NCBI GenBank assembly: GCA_046081705.1
Contig: JBJTWK010000012.1
Span: 1-44,079, forward strand
Origin: IMCC26256 sp046081705
GTDB taxonomy: Bacteria; Actinomycetota; Acidimicrobiia; IMCC26256
Length of the DNA: 44,079 nt
Reading direction: 5' to 3'
Shown piece after piece: positions 8,258 to 20,328 of the stretch. Below the pieces are notes generated by a model that did not search any database, had not been told where the DNA came from, and was given only the letters and a program-made list of their open reading frames with translations. Position 1 is the stretch's first letter. Each line of letters opens with the position of its first letter. The translations under genes were made by a program, and so were the position numbers.

Positions 8258-8788
8258 GTGACCCAGCCCCTGCGCCCCGGCGGCGAGCCCGAGACCGCCC
8301 GTGCCACCAAGGGTGACGTGCGCTTCTTCGTCACCACGCTCGTGGCGATCCTCGTGGCGGGGCTGTCGATCGGTGCGATCCTCTGGGTGCTCAGCGGTCG
8401 GGGCGGCGACCCCACGGGCCGGCGCGCCGAGTACACGGCGTTCTCCGCCGGCAACGCCGAGACGCTCACCCGCCAGATCCGCGAGGGCGGGCCGGTCTTC
8501 TTCGCCGACCCGCTCGCAGGCGAGAAGGGGTTCTGGATCGATCGGGAGCAGGACGAACTCGTGGCCCTCAGCGTGAACGCGCCGGGCGAGGACGAGTGCG
8601 CGGTGCGCTGGCGGGCCTCGGTGAACCGCTACGAGGACTGCGACGGCACCCGGTACACCTCGGAGCAACTCGCCCGGTTCACGACGAACATCCCCCAGCG
8701 GGGCAAGCAGGCGGGGCTGTTCCTCGTCGACCTGCGCCGCATCACCCCGGCGCCCGAGCCGCCGCCCCAACAGCCGCCGCTCGGCTGA
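8258..8788 (+). CDS. Membrane-anchored protein of unknown function with a Rieske-like C-terminal layout
   Basis: A 176-residue protein starting with GTG at 8258. A single hydrophobic segment (residues about 23-45, RFFVTTLVAILVAGLSIGAILW) is followed by an extracytoplasmic domain and a proline-rich tail. The domain carries ECAVRWRASVNRYEDCDGTRY, with two cysteines near the order and surroundings of a Rieske cluster loop, but the CxH pairs are absent. It may be a degenerate Rieske-fold protein held by a disulfide. That is inference from pattern only. It is divergent from the B12-binding gene and convergent with the helicase gene, 4 nt from its stop. Confidence 0.65.
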   Translation: MTQPLRPGGEPETARATKGDVRFFVTTLVAILVAGLSIGAILWVLSGRGGDPTGRRAEYTAFSAGNAETLTRQIREGGPVFFADPLAGEKGFWIDREQDELVALSVNAPGEDECAVRWRASVNRYEDCDGTRYTSEQLARFTTNIPQRGKQAGLFLVDLRRITPAPEPPPQQPPLG

Positions 8789-8792
8789 GTCG

Positions 8793-11195
<2,403 letters not shown>

Positions 11196-11244
11196 GGGAG
11201 GGCGAGCGTACCGGCGCCCCCGGACACCGCCGGGATGGCGCGGG

Positions 11245-11682
11245 TCAGACCTCGAGGCTGAGGGTGACGGGTCCGTCGTTCACGAGCTCGACCTCCATGT
11301 GGGTCCGGAACCGGCCCGTCGCCACCACGGCGCCGAGTGCCCGCAGCGCCGCCACGAACGCCTCGCACAGCGGCTCGGCCTGCTCGGGCCTCGCGGCGTC
11401 GACGTACGACGGCCGTCGTCCCTTGCGCGTGTCGCCGTAGAGCGTGAACTGGCTCACGACGAGCACTGCGCCACCCACCTCGGCGACCGACCGGTTCATC
11501 GCCCCGGTCTCGTCGTCGAAGCAGCGCAGGTTCCAGACCTTCGCCGCGAGCCGTTCGGCGGCCGTGGCGTCGTCGTCGTGGGTCACCCCGACGAGCACGC
11601 AGAGCCCGGCCCCGATCGAGCCGACGACCTGGCCCTCCACCGTCACCGAGGCCCGCTGGACCCGCTGCACCAACGCCCGCAC
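11245..11682 (-). CDS. dtd: D-aminoacyl-tRNA deacylase
   Basis: Dtd hydrolyses D-amino acids (and glycine) mischarged on tRNA. The catalytic SQFTLYGDTRKGRRPSY segment and the cross-subunit NDGPVT motif (Gly-Pro chirality filter) are both present. Choosing the GTG at 11682 gives MRALVQRVQRASVTV and 145 residues, exactly the usual size. A GTG at 11691 would add three residues. The gene precedes pcrA on the minus strand and is divergent from the flavin-reductase-like gene. Confidence 0.95.
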   Translation of the reverse strand: MRALVQRVQRASVTVEGQVVGSIGAGLCVLVGVTHDDDATAAERLAAKVWNLRCFDDETGAMNRSVAEVGGAVLVVSQFTLYGDTRKGRRPSYVDAARPEQAEPLCEAFVAALRALGAVVATGRFRTHMEVELVNDGPVTLSLEV

Positions 11683-11723
11683 GGCCGCCACGATGCCACG
11701 CGCACGGGCATCCCGGGGGCACG

Positions 11724-12311
11724 ATGGACCCCATGATCGATCCCAAGCTCAAGCGGGCCCTCGGGCAGGCGGCCAAGGGCGTCGAGGTCGTGGCCGCCCG
11801 CCACGACGGGGTGACCCGCGCCTACACCTCGCACTGGGTGAGTCAGGTCTCCTTCGAGGAACCGATCGTGCTGGCGAGCGTGTCGCCGAAGCACGACACC
11901 TACCCGCTCATGATCGCGAGCGGCGCCTTCACCGTGTCGTTCCTCGCCGGGGATCAGGTCGACGTCGGCCAGTACTTCTCGTACCCGGGTCGTCGCTTCC
12001 ACCACATCGCCGAGGAGTACCTGACCGAGGTCGACGGGCACCCCGTGGTCGTCGACTCGCTCGCGTGGATCCACTGCGAGACGTTCGAGACGAAGACGAT
12101 GGCCGACCACGAGCTGCTCTTCGCGCGGGTCACCGAGTACGGCTACGGCCGACTCAAGGAGGCCCCGCTCATCTACTCCTCGCGACACGGCTGGCGGGTC
12201 GCGAACGACAAGGCCCGCGCGCCCGGCGAGAGCCCGCGCGACGCGCTCCTCGCGCGCCTCGCCGCCGCCGGCTACGACACCGCCGGTGCCGACGACGCCG
12301 ACGAGGACTGA
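11724..12311 (+). CDS. Flavin-reductase-like (FMN-binding split-barrel) protein
   Basis: A 195-residue protein resembling the flavin reductase/FMN-binding domain family: AAKGVEVVAARHDGV, the TSHWVSQVSFEEPIVLASVS block and a final strand region (HELLFARVTEYG). Such proteins reduce or bind FMN, often as the reductase partner of a monooxygenase, but no monooxygenase is adjacent. The ATG at 11733 (MIDPKLKRAL) is an equally likely start. The acidic C-terminal tail (DDADED) is unremarkable. Its stop is 1 nt from the stop of the convergent Coq4-like gene. The substrate is not predictable. Confidence 0.82.
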   Translation: MDPMIDPKLKRALGQAAKGVEVVAARHDGVTRAYTSHWVSQVSFEEPIVLASVSPKHDTYPLMIASGAFTVSFLAGDQVDVGQYFSYPGRRFHHIAEEYLTEVDGHPVVVDSLAWIHCETFETKTMADHELLFARVTEYGYGRLKEAPLIYSSRHGWRVANDKARAPGESPRDALLARLAAAGYDTAGADDADED

Positions 12312-12312
12312 C

Positions 12313-13251
12313 TCAGACGTCGAGCGGCGGCACGCCGTACTTCGCGCGCACCGCCTCGAGCGGCCACTCAGCCATCGCGAAGTGATCGGCCGCGCCGAAG
12401 TCGTCGGTGGTCGCAACACCACGTGCCATCGCACGACCGAACATCTCGGCGACCCCCGGACGCGCGAGCGTGGCGTCCTTCGGCGCGATGTCCCCGAGCC
12501 GGATCACCCCGGCCTCGTGGATCGCGAGGTTCGTGAGGCAGAGGATCCACGACACCTCGGAGTCGTTCATGCCCATCTGGAACGCGCCGAGCGCCAGCTC
12601 CCCTGCGGCCACCGGCGGGTATCCGGCGATGACGTGGTTCATGTCGTGCGCCGCGAAGATGTAGTTGAGCGTCGTGCCGGTCGCGCCGGGCACGTCGATG
12701 CCGAACTCCGCGTAGAACCGGGTGAGCGCGTACCCGAGCGTGTCCTCGGGGAGCCGCTCGAACGAGAGGACGCGGGCGACGAGCTCCGGGTCGGTGAGGT
12801 CCTCACGCAGGGGCTTGTCGCGGTACTGCGGCTCGAGCTGGGCCGAGCGGAGGTTCACCTCGAAGCGGTCGTGGTCCGCGCACGCCGCCTCGACGCCCTC
12901 GGCCACCAGATCCCGGCAGAACTCGAGCCCGATGCTGTCGAGGGACAGCGCCGAGGCGTACTCGCGCACCCGGGCGTCCTGGGCCTCGGTGAGTGGGTGC
13001 CGGCAGAGTTCGAGCAGCACGAGGAGGTAGTGGAACCGGCGTACCGCGTCCGTTCCGCCGATCGCGGCCCGCACCTCCACCGGCGTCAGCGGGGTCACGG
13101 CGGCGAGGTCGAGGTCGGGGCGCGCCCACACGTGCGTCGTGAGCGCGCGCAGGATGCTCATCTGCTCATCGGTCGCGCCGCCGTCGACGTCGACCGCGCC
13201 GAGGAGTCCCCCGACCACCTGCTCGACCTGCTCCGGGTTCACCAACCGCAT
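12313..13251 (-). CDS. TerB-like / Coq4-like two-domain protein
   Basis: A 312-residue protein from the ATG at 13251, which has AGGAG about 9 nt upstream. An in-frame extension to 13323 is possible but passes through the tandem repeat and is less likely. Residues 25-110 form a helical region resembling TerB (tellurite-resistance-type) domains. The C-terminal half carries HDMNHVIAGYPPVAAGE, which fits the HDxxHx11E zinc motif of the Coq4 family that organises or acts in ubiquinone synthesis. Acidimicrobiia are expected to make menaquinone, so the role is open. Both domain calls come from motifs and helix patterns, and the Coq4-like one is firmer. Confidence 0.72.
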   Translation of the reverse strand: MRLVNPEQVEQVVGGLLGAVDVDGGATDEQMSILRALTTHVWARPDLDLAAVTPLTPVEVRAAIGGTDAVRRFHYLLVLLELCRHPLTEAQDARVREYASALSLDSIGLEFCRDLVAEGVEAACADHDRFEVNLRSAQLEPQYRDKPLREDLTDPELVARVLSFERLPEDTLGYALTRFYAEFGIDVPGATGTTLNYIFAAHDMNHVIAGYPPVAAGELALGAFQMGMNDSEVSWILCLTNLAIHEAGVIRLGDIAPKDATLARPGVAEMFGRAMARGVATTDDFGAADHFAMAEWPLEAVRAKYGVPPLDV

Positions 13252-13255
13252 CGCA

Positions 13256-13408
13256 TCACTCCTCCTCGCCCGCTCCGGCTGTGTCCGTGGCATCCCTAGC
13301 GGGACATCACTCCCACTCGCCACACCCGGTCGTGTCCGTCACATCCCTCCCGGGACGTCACTCCCACTCGCCACACCGGGTCGTGTCCGTCACGTCCCTC
13401 CCGGGACG

Positions 13409-13421
<13 letters not shown>
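13256..13421 (-). repeat. 51-bp tandem repeat, three copies plus a partial, spanning the guaA stop codon
   Basis: The word TCACTCCCACTCG starts units at 13307, 13358 and 13409, and a diverged copy begins at 13256, all exactly 51 bp apart. The 13409 unit is the 3' end of guaA (its last Glu-Trp-Glu codons and TGA). Copies two and three are nearly identical. Each full unit holds a small hairpin (ACGTCCC-TCCC-GGGACGT in copy three). The most diverged copy supplies the AGGAG ribosome binding site of the Coq4-like gene. There is no other gene in this 157-nt gap. Confidence 0.92.
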
Positions 13422-14959
<1,538 letters not shown>

Positions 14960-14970
14960 CGTGCGTGCGC

Positions 14971-16137
14971 CTAGCGGCCCATGCCGATGCCCTGCGCGCG
15001 CTGGAGGGACTTGCCCTCCGTCTGCAGCGAGGGGGCGACCATGACCTCGGCCTTCTGGAACTCCTTCACCGTCTCGTAGCCGGTGGTGGCCATCGAGGTG
15101 CGAAGGGCGCCGAAGAGGTTGAGGGTGCCGTCGTTCTCGTGCGCGGGACCGGTGAGGATCTCGGCGAGGGTGGCCTTCTGGCTGGCGTAGACGCGCGCCC
15201 CGCGCGGCAGCGTGGGGTGGAAGGTGGCCATGCCCCAGTGGTACCCGCGCCCGGGTGCCTCGTGGGCGCTGGCGAGCGGCGACCCGATCATCACGGAGTC
15301 GGCGCCGCACGCGATCGCCTTGGCGACGTCGCCACCGGTGCGCATCCCGCCGTCGGCGATGACGTGGACGTACACGCCGGTCTCGTCGAGGTGTCGGATG
15401 CGAGCGCCCGCGGCATCCGCGATCGCAGTGGCCTGCGGCACGCCGATGCCGAGCACGCCGCGGCTCGTGCACGCGTGGCCCGGGCCGACACCCACGAGGA
15501 TGCCGACGGCGCCCGTGCGCATGAGGTGCAGCGCCGTGGAGTACGACGCGCAGCCGCCGACGATGACGGGCAGGTCGAACTCGCGGATGAACTTCTTGAG
15601 GTTGAGCGGCTGGCGCTCGGGGTCCTTCGAGACGTGCTCGGCGGAGACGACCGTGCCCTGCACGACGAGGACGTCGAGGTCGGCCTCGAGGGTGGTCTTC
15701 GCGAACTGCTCGACCCGCTGCGGTGTGAGCGACGCGCACGCCACGACGCCGGCGTCCTTGATCTCCCGGATGCGCTCGGCGATGAGTTCGGCCTTCACCG
15801 GCTCCATGTAGAGCTGCTGCATCCGCGCCGTCGCCTTGTCGACGTCGAGGTGCGAGATCTCCTCGAGGATGGTGTCGGTGTCCTCGTACCGGGTCCACAG
15901 GCCCTCGAGGTTGAGGCACGCCAGGCCGCCGAGGCGGCCGATCTCGATCGCGGTCCTCGGCGACACGACCCCATCCATGGCCGAGGCCATGAGCGGGAGG
16001 TCGAAGTGGAAGGCGTCGAGGTCCCAGGAGATGTCGACGTCCTCGGGGTCGCGGGTGCGCCGGCTGGGCACGATCGCGATGTCGTCGAACCCGTAGGCCC
16101 GTCGACCGGACTTGCCGATCCCGATCTCGACTTCCAC
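14971..16137 (-). CDS. guaB3: GuaB3-type IMP dehydrogenase family protein (no CBS domains)
   Basis: A 388-residue TIM-barrel protein of the GuaB-related 2/GuaB3 group, typical of actinobacteria. It begins VEVEIGIGKSGRRAYGFDDI with GTG at 16137, and GAGGAG lies 8 nt upstream. It contains VPSRRTRDPEDVDISW, a typical family segment, and the catalytic loop GVGPGHACTSRGVLGIGVP with the nucleophilic cysteine. The CBS pair found in canonical GuaB is absent. It probably works in guanine nucleotide synthesis with guaA directly downstream, but whether it is a true IMP dehydrogenase cannot be decided here. The canonical guaB is not in the window. Confidence 0.9.
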   Translation of the reverse strand: MEVEIGIGKSGRRAYGFDDIAIVPSRRTRDPEDVDISWDLDAFHFDLPLMASAMDGVVSPRTAIEIGRLGGLACLNLEGLWTRYEDTDTILEEISHLDVDKATARMQQLYMEPVKAELIAERIREIKDAGVVACASLTPQRVEQFAKTTLEADLDVLVVQGTVVSAEHVSKDPERQPLNLKKFIREFDLPVIVGGCASYSTALHLMRTGAVGILVGVGPGHACTSRGVLGIGVPQATAIADAAGARIRHLDETGVYVHVIADGGMRTGGDVAKAIACGADSVMIGSPLASAHEAPGRGYHWGMATFHPTLPRGARVYASQKATLAEILTGPAHENDGTLNLFGALRTSMATTGYETVKEFQKAEVMVAPSLQTEGKSLQRAQGIGMGR

Positions 16138-16244
16138 CTGGTGGTCTCCTCGCTCCGCCGACCCCGAAGGGTCGAGGGTACCCGCTCGGATCGGCCGTCG
16201 CCGGGGTCCGGGCGGCCCGACGCGGGGTCCGCGCGCCGGTGCTC

Positions 16245-16922
16245 TCAGTCCGCGGTGAGGTGGGTGAGGAGTCCGGTGAGGATGCGCGCCGTGGCGCCCC
16301 AGACCGTCTCCCCCGGCAGCAGGTAGAAGGCCATGTCGAACTCGCGGTCCCAGATCGTCCACTGCTCCGAGTACCACGCGGCGGGGTCGAGCAGTTCGGC
16401 GAGCGACACGGTGAACGCCGCGGCGACCTCGCCCGGCTGCGCCACCAGCACCGGCGGCGCGTCGAGCGCCCCGACGAACGGCGTGATGGCGATCACTCCC
16501 CTCACGGTGCCGATCGTCGGCAACTCTGCCAACACCCGCACCGCGTCGACCGGGATGGCGACCTCCTCCTCGGCCTCACGCAGGGCCGTCGACCGGAGGT
16601 CCGGATCCCCGGGCTCGCGTTTGCCGCCCGGGAAGGCGATCTCCCCGGCGTGGGACCGGAGGTGGTCGGGCCGCTTCGTGAGCACGACGTGGGCCTCGTC
16701 GCCGATCGGGAAGATCGGGACGAGCACGGCCGAGGGTCGGGCGTCGACGAGTTCGTCGGGCACCGGCGGCGGCGGACCGAGCCGACCGATCCGGTCGAGG
16801 ACCTCGGCGAACCCGGGCACCCGCCCGGGCCGACCGTGCCACGGCGGCAGGCCACCGGGGAGGGTGCCCGGAGGGGTGGGGATGATCTGGGCGCCCCCGC
16901 GGGGCGGCACGCCGCGTCGCAC
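16245..16922 (-). CDS. Nudix hydrolase, CoA-pyrophosphatase type
   Basis: A 225-residue Nudix protein. The Nudix box is visible as GGKREPGDPDLRSTALREAEEEV (catalytic Glu residues in REAEEEV), with HAGEIAFPGG before it. That SHxGxxxFPGG element is characteristic of CoA/NADH pyrophosphatases such as NudL/YeaB. I chose the GTG at 16922 because TAGTCT lies exactly 7 nt upstream. A GTG at 16910 is an alternative. The gene is divergent from the acyl-CoA synthetase with only 51 nt between them, which suggests a shared CoA theme. The substrate is inferred, not shown. Confidence 0.88.
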   Translation of the reverse strand: MRRGVPPRGGAQIIPTPPGTLPGGLPPWHGRPGRVPGFAEVLDRIGRLGPPPPVPDELVDARPSAVLVPIFPIGDEAHVVLTKRPDHLRSHAGEIAFPGGKREPGDPDLRSTALREAEEEVAIPVDAVRVLAELPTIGTVRGVIAITPFVGALDAPPVLVAQPGEVAAAFTVSLAELLDPAAWYSEQWTIWDREFDMAFYLLPGETVWGATARILTGLLTHLTAD

Positions 16923-16929
16923 CGCGGGC

Positions 16930-16935
16930 AGACTA
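16930..16935 (-). promoter_or_regulatory. -10 box of a probable leaderless promoter for the Nudix gene
   Basis: TAGTCT on the minus strand, then 7 nt, then the preferred GTG start at 16922. It lies in the short divergent space shared with the acyl-CoA synthetase gene. Confidence 0.45.
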
Positions 16936-16973
16936 CCGACCCGTTCGTGCCCCACCGACCCGACGAGGCCGCC

Positions 16974-18602
16974 ATGACCGTCTCCTACAACTTCGCCACC
17001 GCCTGGGAGGCCATCGCCGACGCACAGCCCGAGGCACGGGCGCTCGTGCAGGGACCCCGCGTCGTGACCTGGGGTGCGTTCGACGACCGGGCGGCCCGCC
17101 TCGCCGGGGGTCTGCTCGCGCACGGCGTCCGCGAGGGCGCCAAGGTCGCGTCGTACCTCTACAACTCGAACGAGTACATGGAGGGCGTGTTCGCGACCTG
17201 GAAGCTGCGCGGCGCGCCGGTGAACGTCAACTACCGCTACCTCGAGGACGAGCTGCTCTACCTCGTCGACAACTCCGACGCCGAGGTGCTGCTCTTCCAC
17301 GGCGTGCTCGGCGAGCACGTGGCGAGGATCATGGACCGTGCGGCCACCGTGAAGGTCTGGGTGCAGGTCGACGACGGCCACCCCCTCATCCCGGGCGCGG
17401 TCGAGTACGAGGCGATCCTCGCCGGGGCGGAGCCGATGCCCCGCGTCGAACGCAGCGGCGACGACCTCTACCTGCTCTACACGGGCGGTACGACCGGCAT
17501 GCCGAAGGGCGTGATGTGGCGGGTCGACGACCTCTACCGGGCCCTCGTGCCGACGATCCTCACCCTCCACGGCATCGCCGCGCCCGACACCAACGAGGCC
17601 CACGCCGGGATCGCCGCCCAGGTCGCCGGCACCGGTCGCACGCCGACCCACCTCCCGGCGTCCCCGCTCATGCACGGCACCGGCTTCATGACCTCGCTGC
17701 AGGCCCTCACGGTCGGCGGCGCGCTCTGCACGCTCGAGAACCGGCACTTCGACGCGCACGAGATGTGGAAGGCCGTCGAGGAGGTCGAGGTCACGCAGAT
17801 GGCGATCGTCGGCGACGCGTTCGGGAAGCCGATGGTGCGCGCGCTCGAGGAGGCCGAGGACGACTCCTCGCCGTACGACCTCGCAAGCCTCACGATGATC
17901 GTGTCGTCGGGCGTGATGTGGACGGCGCCGGTGAAGGAGGCGCTCATGGAGCGCGGGAACTTCATCTGCCTCGACTCGCTCGGTTCCTCCGAGGGCGCGG
18001 GCTTCGCGAACCAGGTGAGCGTGAAGGGCGCCAAGGCCACCACCGCCCGGTTCTCGATCGGCGCGAACACCAAGGTGTTCAAGGAGGACGGCACCGAGGT
18101 CGTACCCGGCTCCGACGAGGTCGGCTTCCTCGCCCTCGGCGGCCCGATCCCCCTCGGCTACTACAAGGACCCCGACAAGTCCGCGGCGACGTTCCGCGAG
18201 TTCGGTGGCGCCCGCTACTCGGTGCCCGGCGACTTCGCGAAGGTGCTCACCGACGGCACGATCGAACTGCTCGGTCGCGGCTCGGTGGTCATCAACACCG
18301 GCGGCGAGAAGGTCTTCCCCGAGGAGGTCGAGGAGGCCATCAAGTTGCACGACGCCGTGCACGACGTGCTCGTCGTCGGCATCCCCGACGACCGCTTCGG
18401 CGAGGCGATCACCGCAGTGGTCGCGTTGAACGCCGGCGCCTCCGCGACCGAGGAGGAGATCGGCGAGACGGTGAAGGCGAACCTCGCCGGCTTCAAGCGG
18501 CCGCGCACGGTCGTGTTCGTCGACCAGGTCCGCCGCGGTCCGAACGGCAAGGCCGACTACGCCTGGGCCAAGGCCACCGCCCGGGAGTTCCTCGGGCGCT
18601 AG
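16974..18602 (+). CDS. Acyl-CoA synthetase (FadD-type AMP-forming ligase)
   Basis: An ANL-superfamily adenylating enzyme of 542 residues that joins a carboxylic acid to CoA via an acyl-AMP. The P-loop motif A3 is LLYTGGTTGMPKGVMWR, the A5 motif is LGSSEGAGF, the A7/A8 hinge region is VINTGGEKVFPEEVEEAI, and the catalytic lysine motif A10 is GPNGKADY. The whole reads like the FadD paralogues of actinobacteria that act on fatty acids or steroid-derived acids, but the substrate cannot be read from the sequence. The ATG at 16974 gives the usual N-terminus (MTVSYNFATAWEAIAD). It converges with arsC, 4 nt between the stops. Confidence 0.93.
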   Translation: MTVSYNFATAWEAIADAQPEARALVQGPRVVTWGAFDDRAARLAGGLLAHGVREGAKVASYLYNSNEYMEGVFATWKLRGAPVNVNYRYLEDELLYLVDNSDAEVLLFHGVLGEHVARIMDRAATVKVWVQVDDGHPLIPGAVEYEAILAGAEPMPRVERSGDDLYLLYTGGTTGMPKGVMWRVDDLYRALVPTILTLHGIAAPDTNEAHAGIAAQVAGTGRTPTHLPASPLMHGTGFMTSLQALTVGGALCTLENRHFDAHEMWKAVEEVEVTQMAIVGDAFGKPMVRALEEAEDDSSPYDLASLTMIVSSGVMWTAPVKEALMERGNFICLDSLGSSEGAGFANQVSVKGAKATTARFSIGANTKVFKEDGTEVVPGSDEVGFLALGGPIPLGYYKDPDKSAATFREFGGARYSVPGDFAKVLTDGTIELLGRGSVVINTGGEKVFPEEVEEAIKLHDAVHDVLVVGIPDDRFGEAITAVVALNAGASATEEEIGETVKANLAGFKRPRTVVFVDQVRRGPNGKADYAWAKATAREFLGR

Positions 18603-18606
18603 TCGT

Positions 18607-19023
18607 TCACCCGGCGGCTTCGACGCTGAGGCTCGCGAGGAGGTCCCGGACCCGGCCCTCGATCTCGTCGCGGATCGGACGCACGGCCTCGACCCCCTGG
18701 CCCGCCGGGTCGTCGAGCACCCAGTCCTCGTAGCGCCTGCCCGGGAAGATCGGACATGCGTCACCGCACCCCATGGTGATGACGACGTCCGAGGCCTCCA
18801 CCGTCTCGCGTTCGAGCCGCTTCGGGGTCGCGCCCAGGGCGCGCAGGTCGACGCCGACCTCGGCCATGGCCTCGACCACGGCCGGGTTGATGTCGTCGGC
18901 TGGTGCGCTGCCGGCGCTGCGCACGACGACCGCGTCGCCGCCGAGCGTCATGAGGAACGCGGCCGCCATCTGCGAGCGGCCCGCGTTGTGCACGCAGACG
19001 AACAGCACCTCGGGGACGCTCAT
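18607..19023 (-). CDS. arsC: Arsenate reductase, low-molecular-weight phosphatase type (thioredoxin-linked)
   Basis: Reduces arsenate to arsenite. At 138 residues it matches the LMW protein-tyrosine-phosphatase-derived ArsC family. The active-site loop CVHNAGRSQMAAAF carries the nucleophilic Cys10. The second and third redox cysteines lie in TMGCGDACPIFPG. The ATG at 19023 overlaps the stop codon of the upstream MIP channel gene (ATGA). It is the last gene of the arsI-MIP-arsC operon, opposite arsR, so it is very probably derepressed by arsenite. Confidence 0.94.
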   Translation of the reverse strand: MSVPEVLFVCVHNAGRSQMAAAFLMTLGGDAVVVRSAGSAPADDINPAVVEAMAEVGVDLRALGATPKRLERETVEASDVVITMGCGDACPIFPGRRYEDWVLDDPAGQGVEAVRPIRDEIEGRVRDLLASLSVEAAG

Positions 19024-19746
19024 ACCGTCTCCTCGATCGGGTGTGGGTACAGCACGCGGATGAGCCCGAAGGCGATCACGCCGCCGACGAGTTGGGCGAC
19101 GATGAACATGGGGACCGACCTCGGGGCGATGCCGGCGAAGGTGTCGGAGAGGGAGCGGGCGATCGTCACCGCCGGGTTCGCGAACGACGTGGACGACGTG
19201 AACCAGTAGGCGCCCGTGATCCAGGCCGCCACCGCGAAGGGCACGACGCGGGCCCGACCGGTGCGCACGCAGCCGTGGATCACGAGGAGGAGTCCGACGG
19301 TCGCCACCACCTCCGACAGCCACAGGGCGGGCGACGACCGGACGCGGGTCGACGAGCGGCAGTTCGAACATCGCGTTGGCGAGCATCGCCCCGAGGCAGG
19401 CTCCCACGACCTGCGCGCCGATGTAGGCCGCGGTGTCGCGGGTGGTCATCGCCCCGAGGGCTCGGTCGACGAGCGTCACGACCGGGTTGAAGTGGGCGCC
19501 GGAGACCGCGCCCATCATGAGGATGAGCCCGACCAGCGCGCCACCCGTGGCGATCGAGTTCTCGAGCAGCTGCAGTCCGACCTCGCCCGGGGACAGACGC
19601 TGGGCCATGATCCCGGACCCGATCACCGCGACGATGAGGAGCGCGCTCCCGAGCGCCTCGGCCACGAGCCGACGCCCCAGATCGAGGCGCAGCGCGCCGG
19701 TGCCGGTCTCGACCTCGGTCCCGAGGTCGACGGGTCCCGTCGTCAC
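19020..19746 (-). pseudogene. MIP/aquaglyceroporin family channel of the ars operon, frameshifted
   Basis: Two reading frames together make one MIP channel. The first, from the GTG at 19746, encodes a basic N-terminus, TM segments and the first NPA-type loop SGAHFNPVVTLV, ending correctly around MFELPLV. The second encodes SPALWLSEVVATVGLLL, the second loop FANPAVTIARSL and the last TM helices to the stop at 19020. A +1 shift near 19345-19360 joins them. In other ars operons such channels (AqpS) let arsenite out. The frame of the first half stays open, by chance, into arsC. Either a real mutation or a sequencing or assembly error explains it. Apart from the shift the gene looks intact. Confidence 0.8.
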
Positions 19747-19747
19747 G

Positions 19748-20221
19748 TCAGCAGCAGCCGGTCGGCTTCGCGCCGAGCGCGCCGGGCGCGGCCAATGGCT
19801 CGGCCGCAGCGGGCGAACAGCACGCGACGCCGTCCTCGACCGCCTCGCCACCCATCGAGTCGGCGTCGGCCGTCTTGACGTACCACTCCCACCGCGCACC
19901 GTCGGGGTCGGTGACCCAGGTCTCGACCTTCTCGGCGAAGCAGCAGATCGTGTCGTCGATACCGGTCGTGGTGAGTCCGGCGGCCGCGAGGCGCGCCTCC
20001 GCGGCCACGACCTCGTCGGCGGAGTCGGTCTCGACGCCGAGGTGGTTGATCGTGCCGCCGTCGGGGCCCTCGAAGAGCACGAGCTTGAGCGGCGGATCGG
20101 CGATCGCGAAGTTCGCGTACCCCGGCTTCACCTTGTACGGCTCGGCTGAGAACAGCCGGGAGTAGAACGCGATCGCCGCGTCGAGGTCGGTGACGTTGAT
20201 GGCGAGTTGCAGTCGGGACAC
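19748..20221 (-). CDS. arsI: ArsI/CadI-family glyoxalase-fold (VOC) protein
   Basis: A 157-residue VOC-fold protein from MSRLQLAINVTDLDAAIAFY. The adjacent cysteines in DDTICCFAEKVETW and the WVTDPDGARWEWY end of the domain match the ArsI C-As lyase/CadI group. ArsI cleaves the C-As bond of methylarsenite using Fe(II). CadI relatives are cadmium-induced. The C-terminus adds two more Cys pairs (VACCSPA and a terminal GCC), possibly metal-binding. It is the first gene after the arsR intergenic region, with the MIP gene 2 nt behind its stop. The assignment to arsenic rather than cadmium follows from the ArsC neighbour. Confidence 0.88.
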   Translation of the reverse strand: MSRLQLAINVTDLDAAIAFYSRLFSAEPYKVKPGYANFAIADPPLKLVLFEGPDGGTINHLGVETDSADEVVAAEARLAAAGLTTTGIDDTICCFAEKVETWVTDPDGARWEWYVKTADADSMGGEAVEDGVACCSPAAAEPLAAPGALGAKPTGCC

Positions 20222-20262
20222 GGTGCCGCTCCTGGCGCTTCGGGGACGACGGACGAGGGTCT

Positions 20263-20315
20263 CATCGACATCCGTCGATGTGTCATACTGCCAGACGTAT
20301 CGATGTCCGTCAATG
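20263..20315. promoter_or_regulatory. Two tandem ArsR-type operator palindromes between arsI and arsR
   Basis: CATCGA-N6-TCGATG is a perfect inverted repeat at 20263-20280. A related, less perfect copy TATCGA-N6-TCAATG lies at 20298-20315, 35 bp further on. Both share the core TCCGTC. They lie between the divergent arsI and arsR starts, where an ArsR repressor would bind and control both directions. The second copy is just upstream of the arsR start. Confidence 0.6.
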
Positions 20316-20328
20316 GATGGAGGCGCCC

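Noticed and set aside
7687..8469. A longer B12-domain protein starting at 8469
   Set aside because: The extra N-terminus overlaps the divergent membrane-protein gene and shows no homology pattern. ATG at 8103 is the family start.
18607..19899. A single open frame that seems to fuse a MIP channel with ArsC
   Set aside because: The middle part, between about 19020 and 19345, is Arg/His-rich nonsense, while the other frame there encodes the missing channel half. It is a frameshift artefact and not a true fusion.
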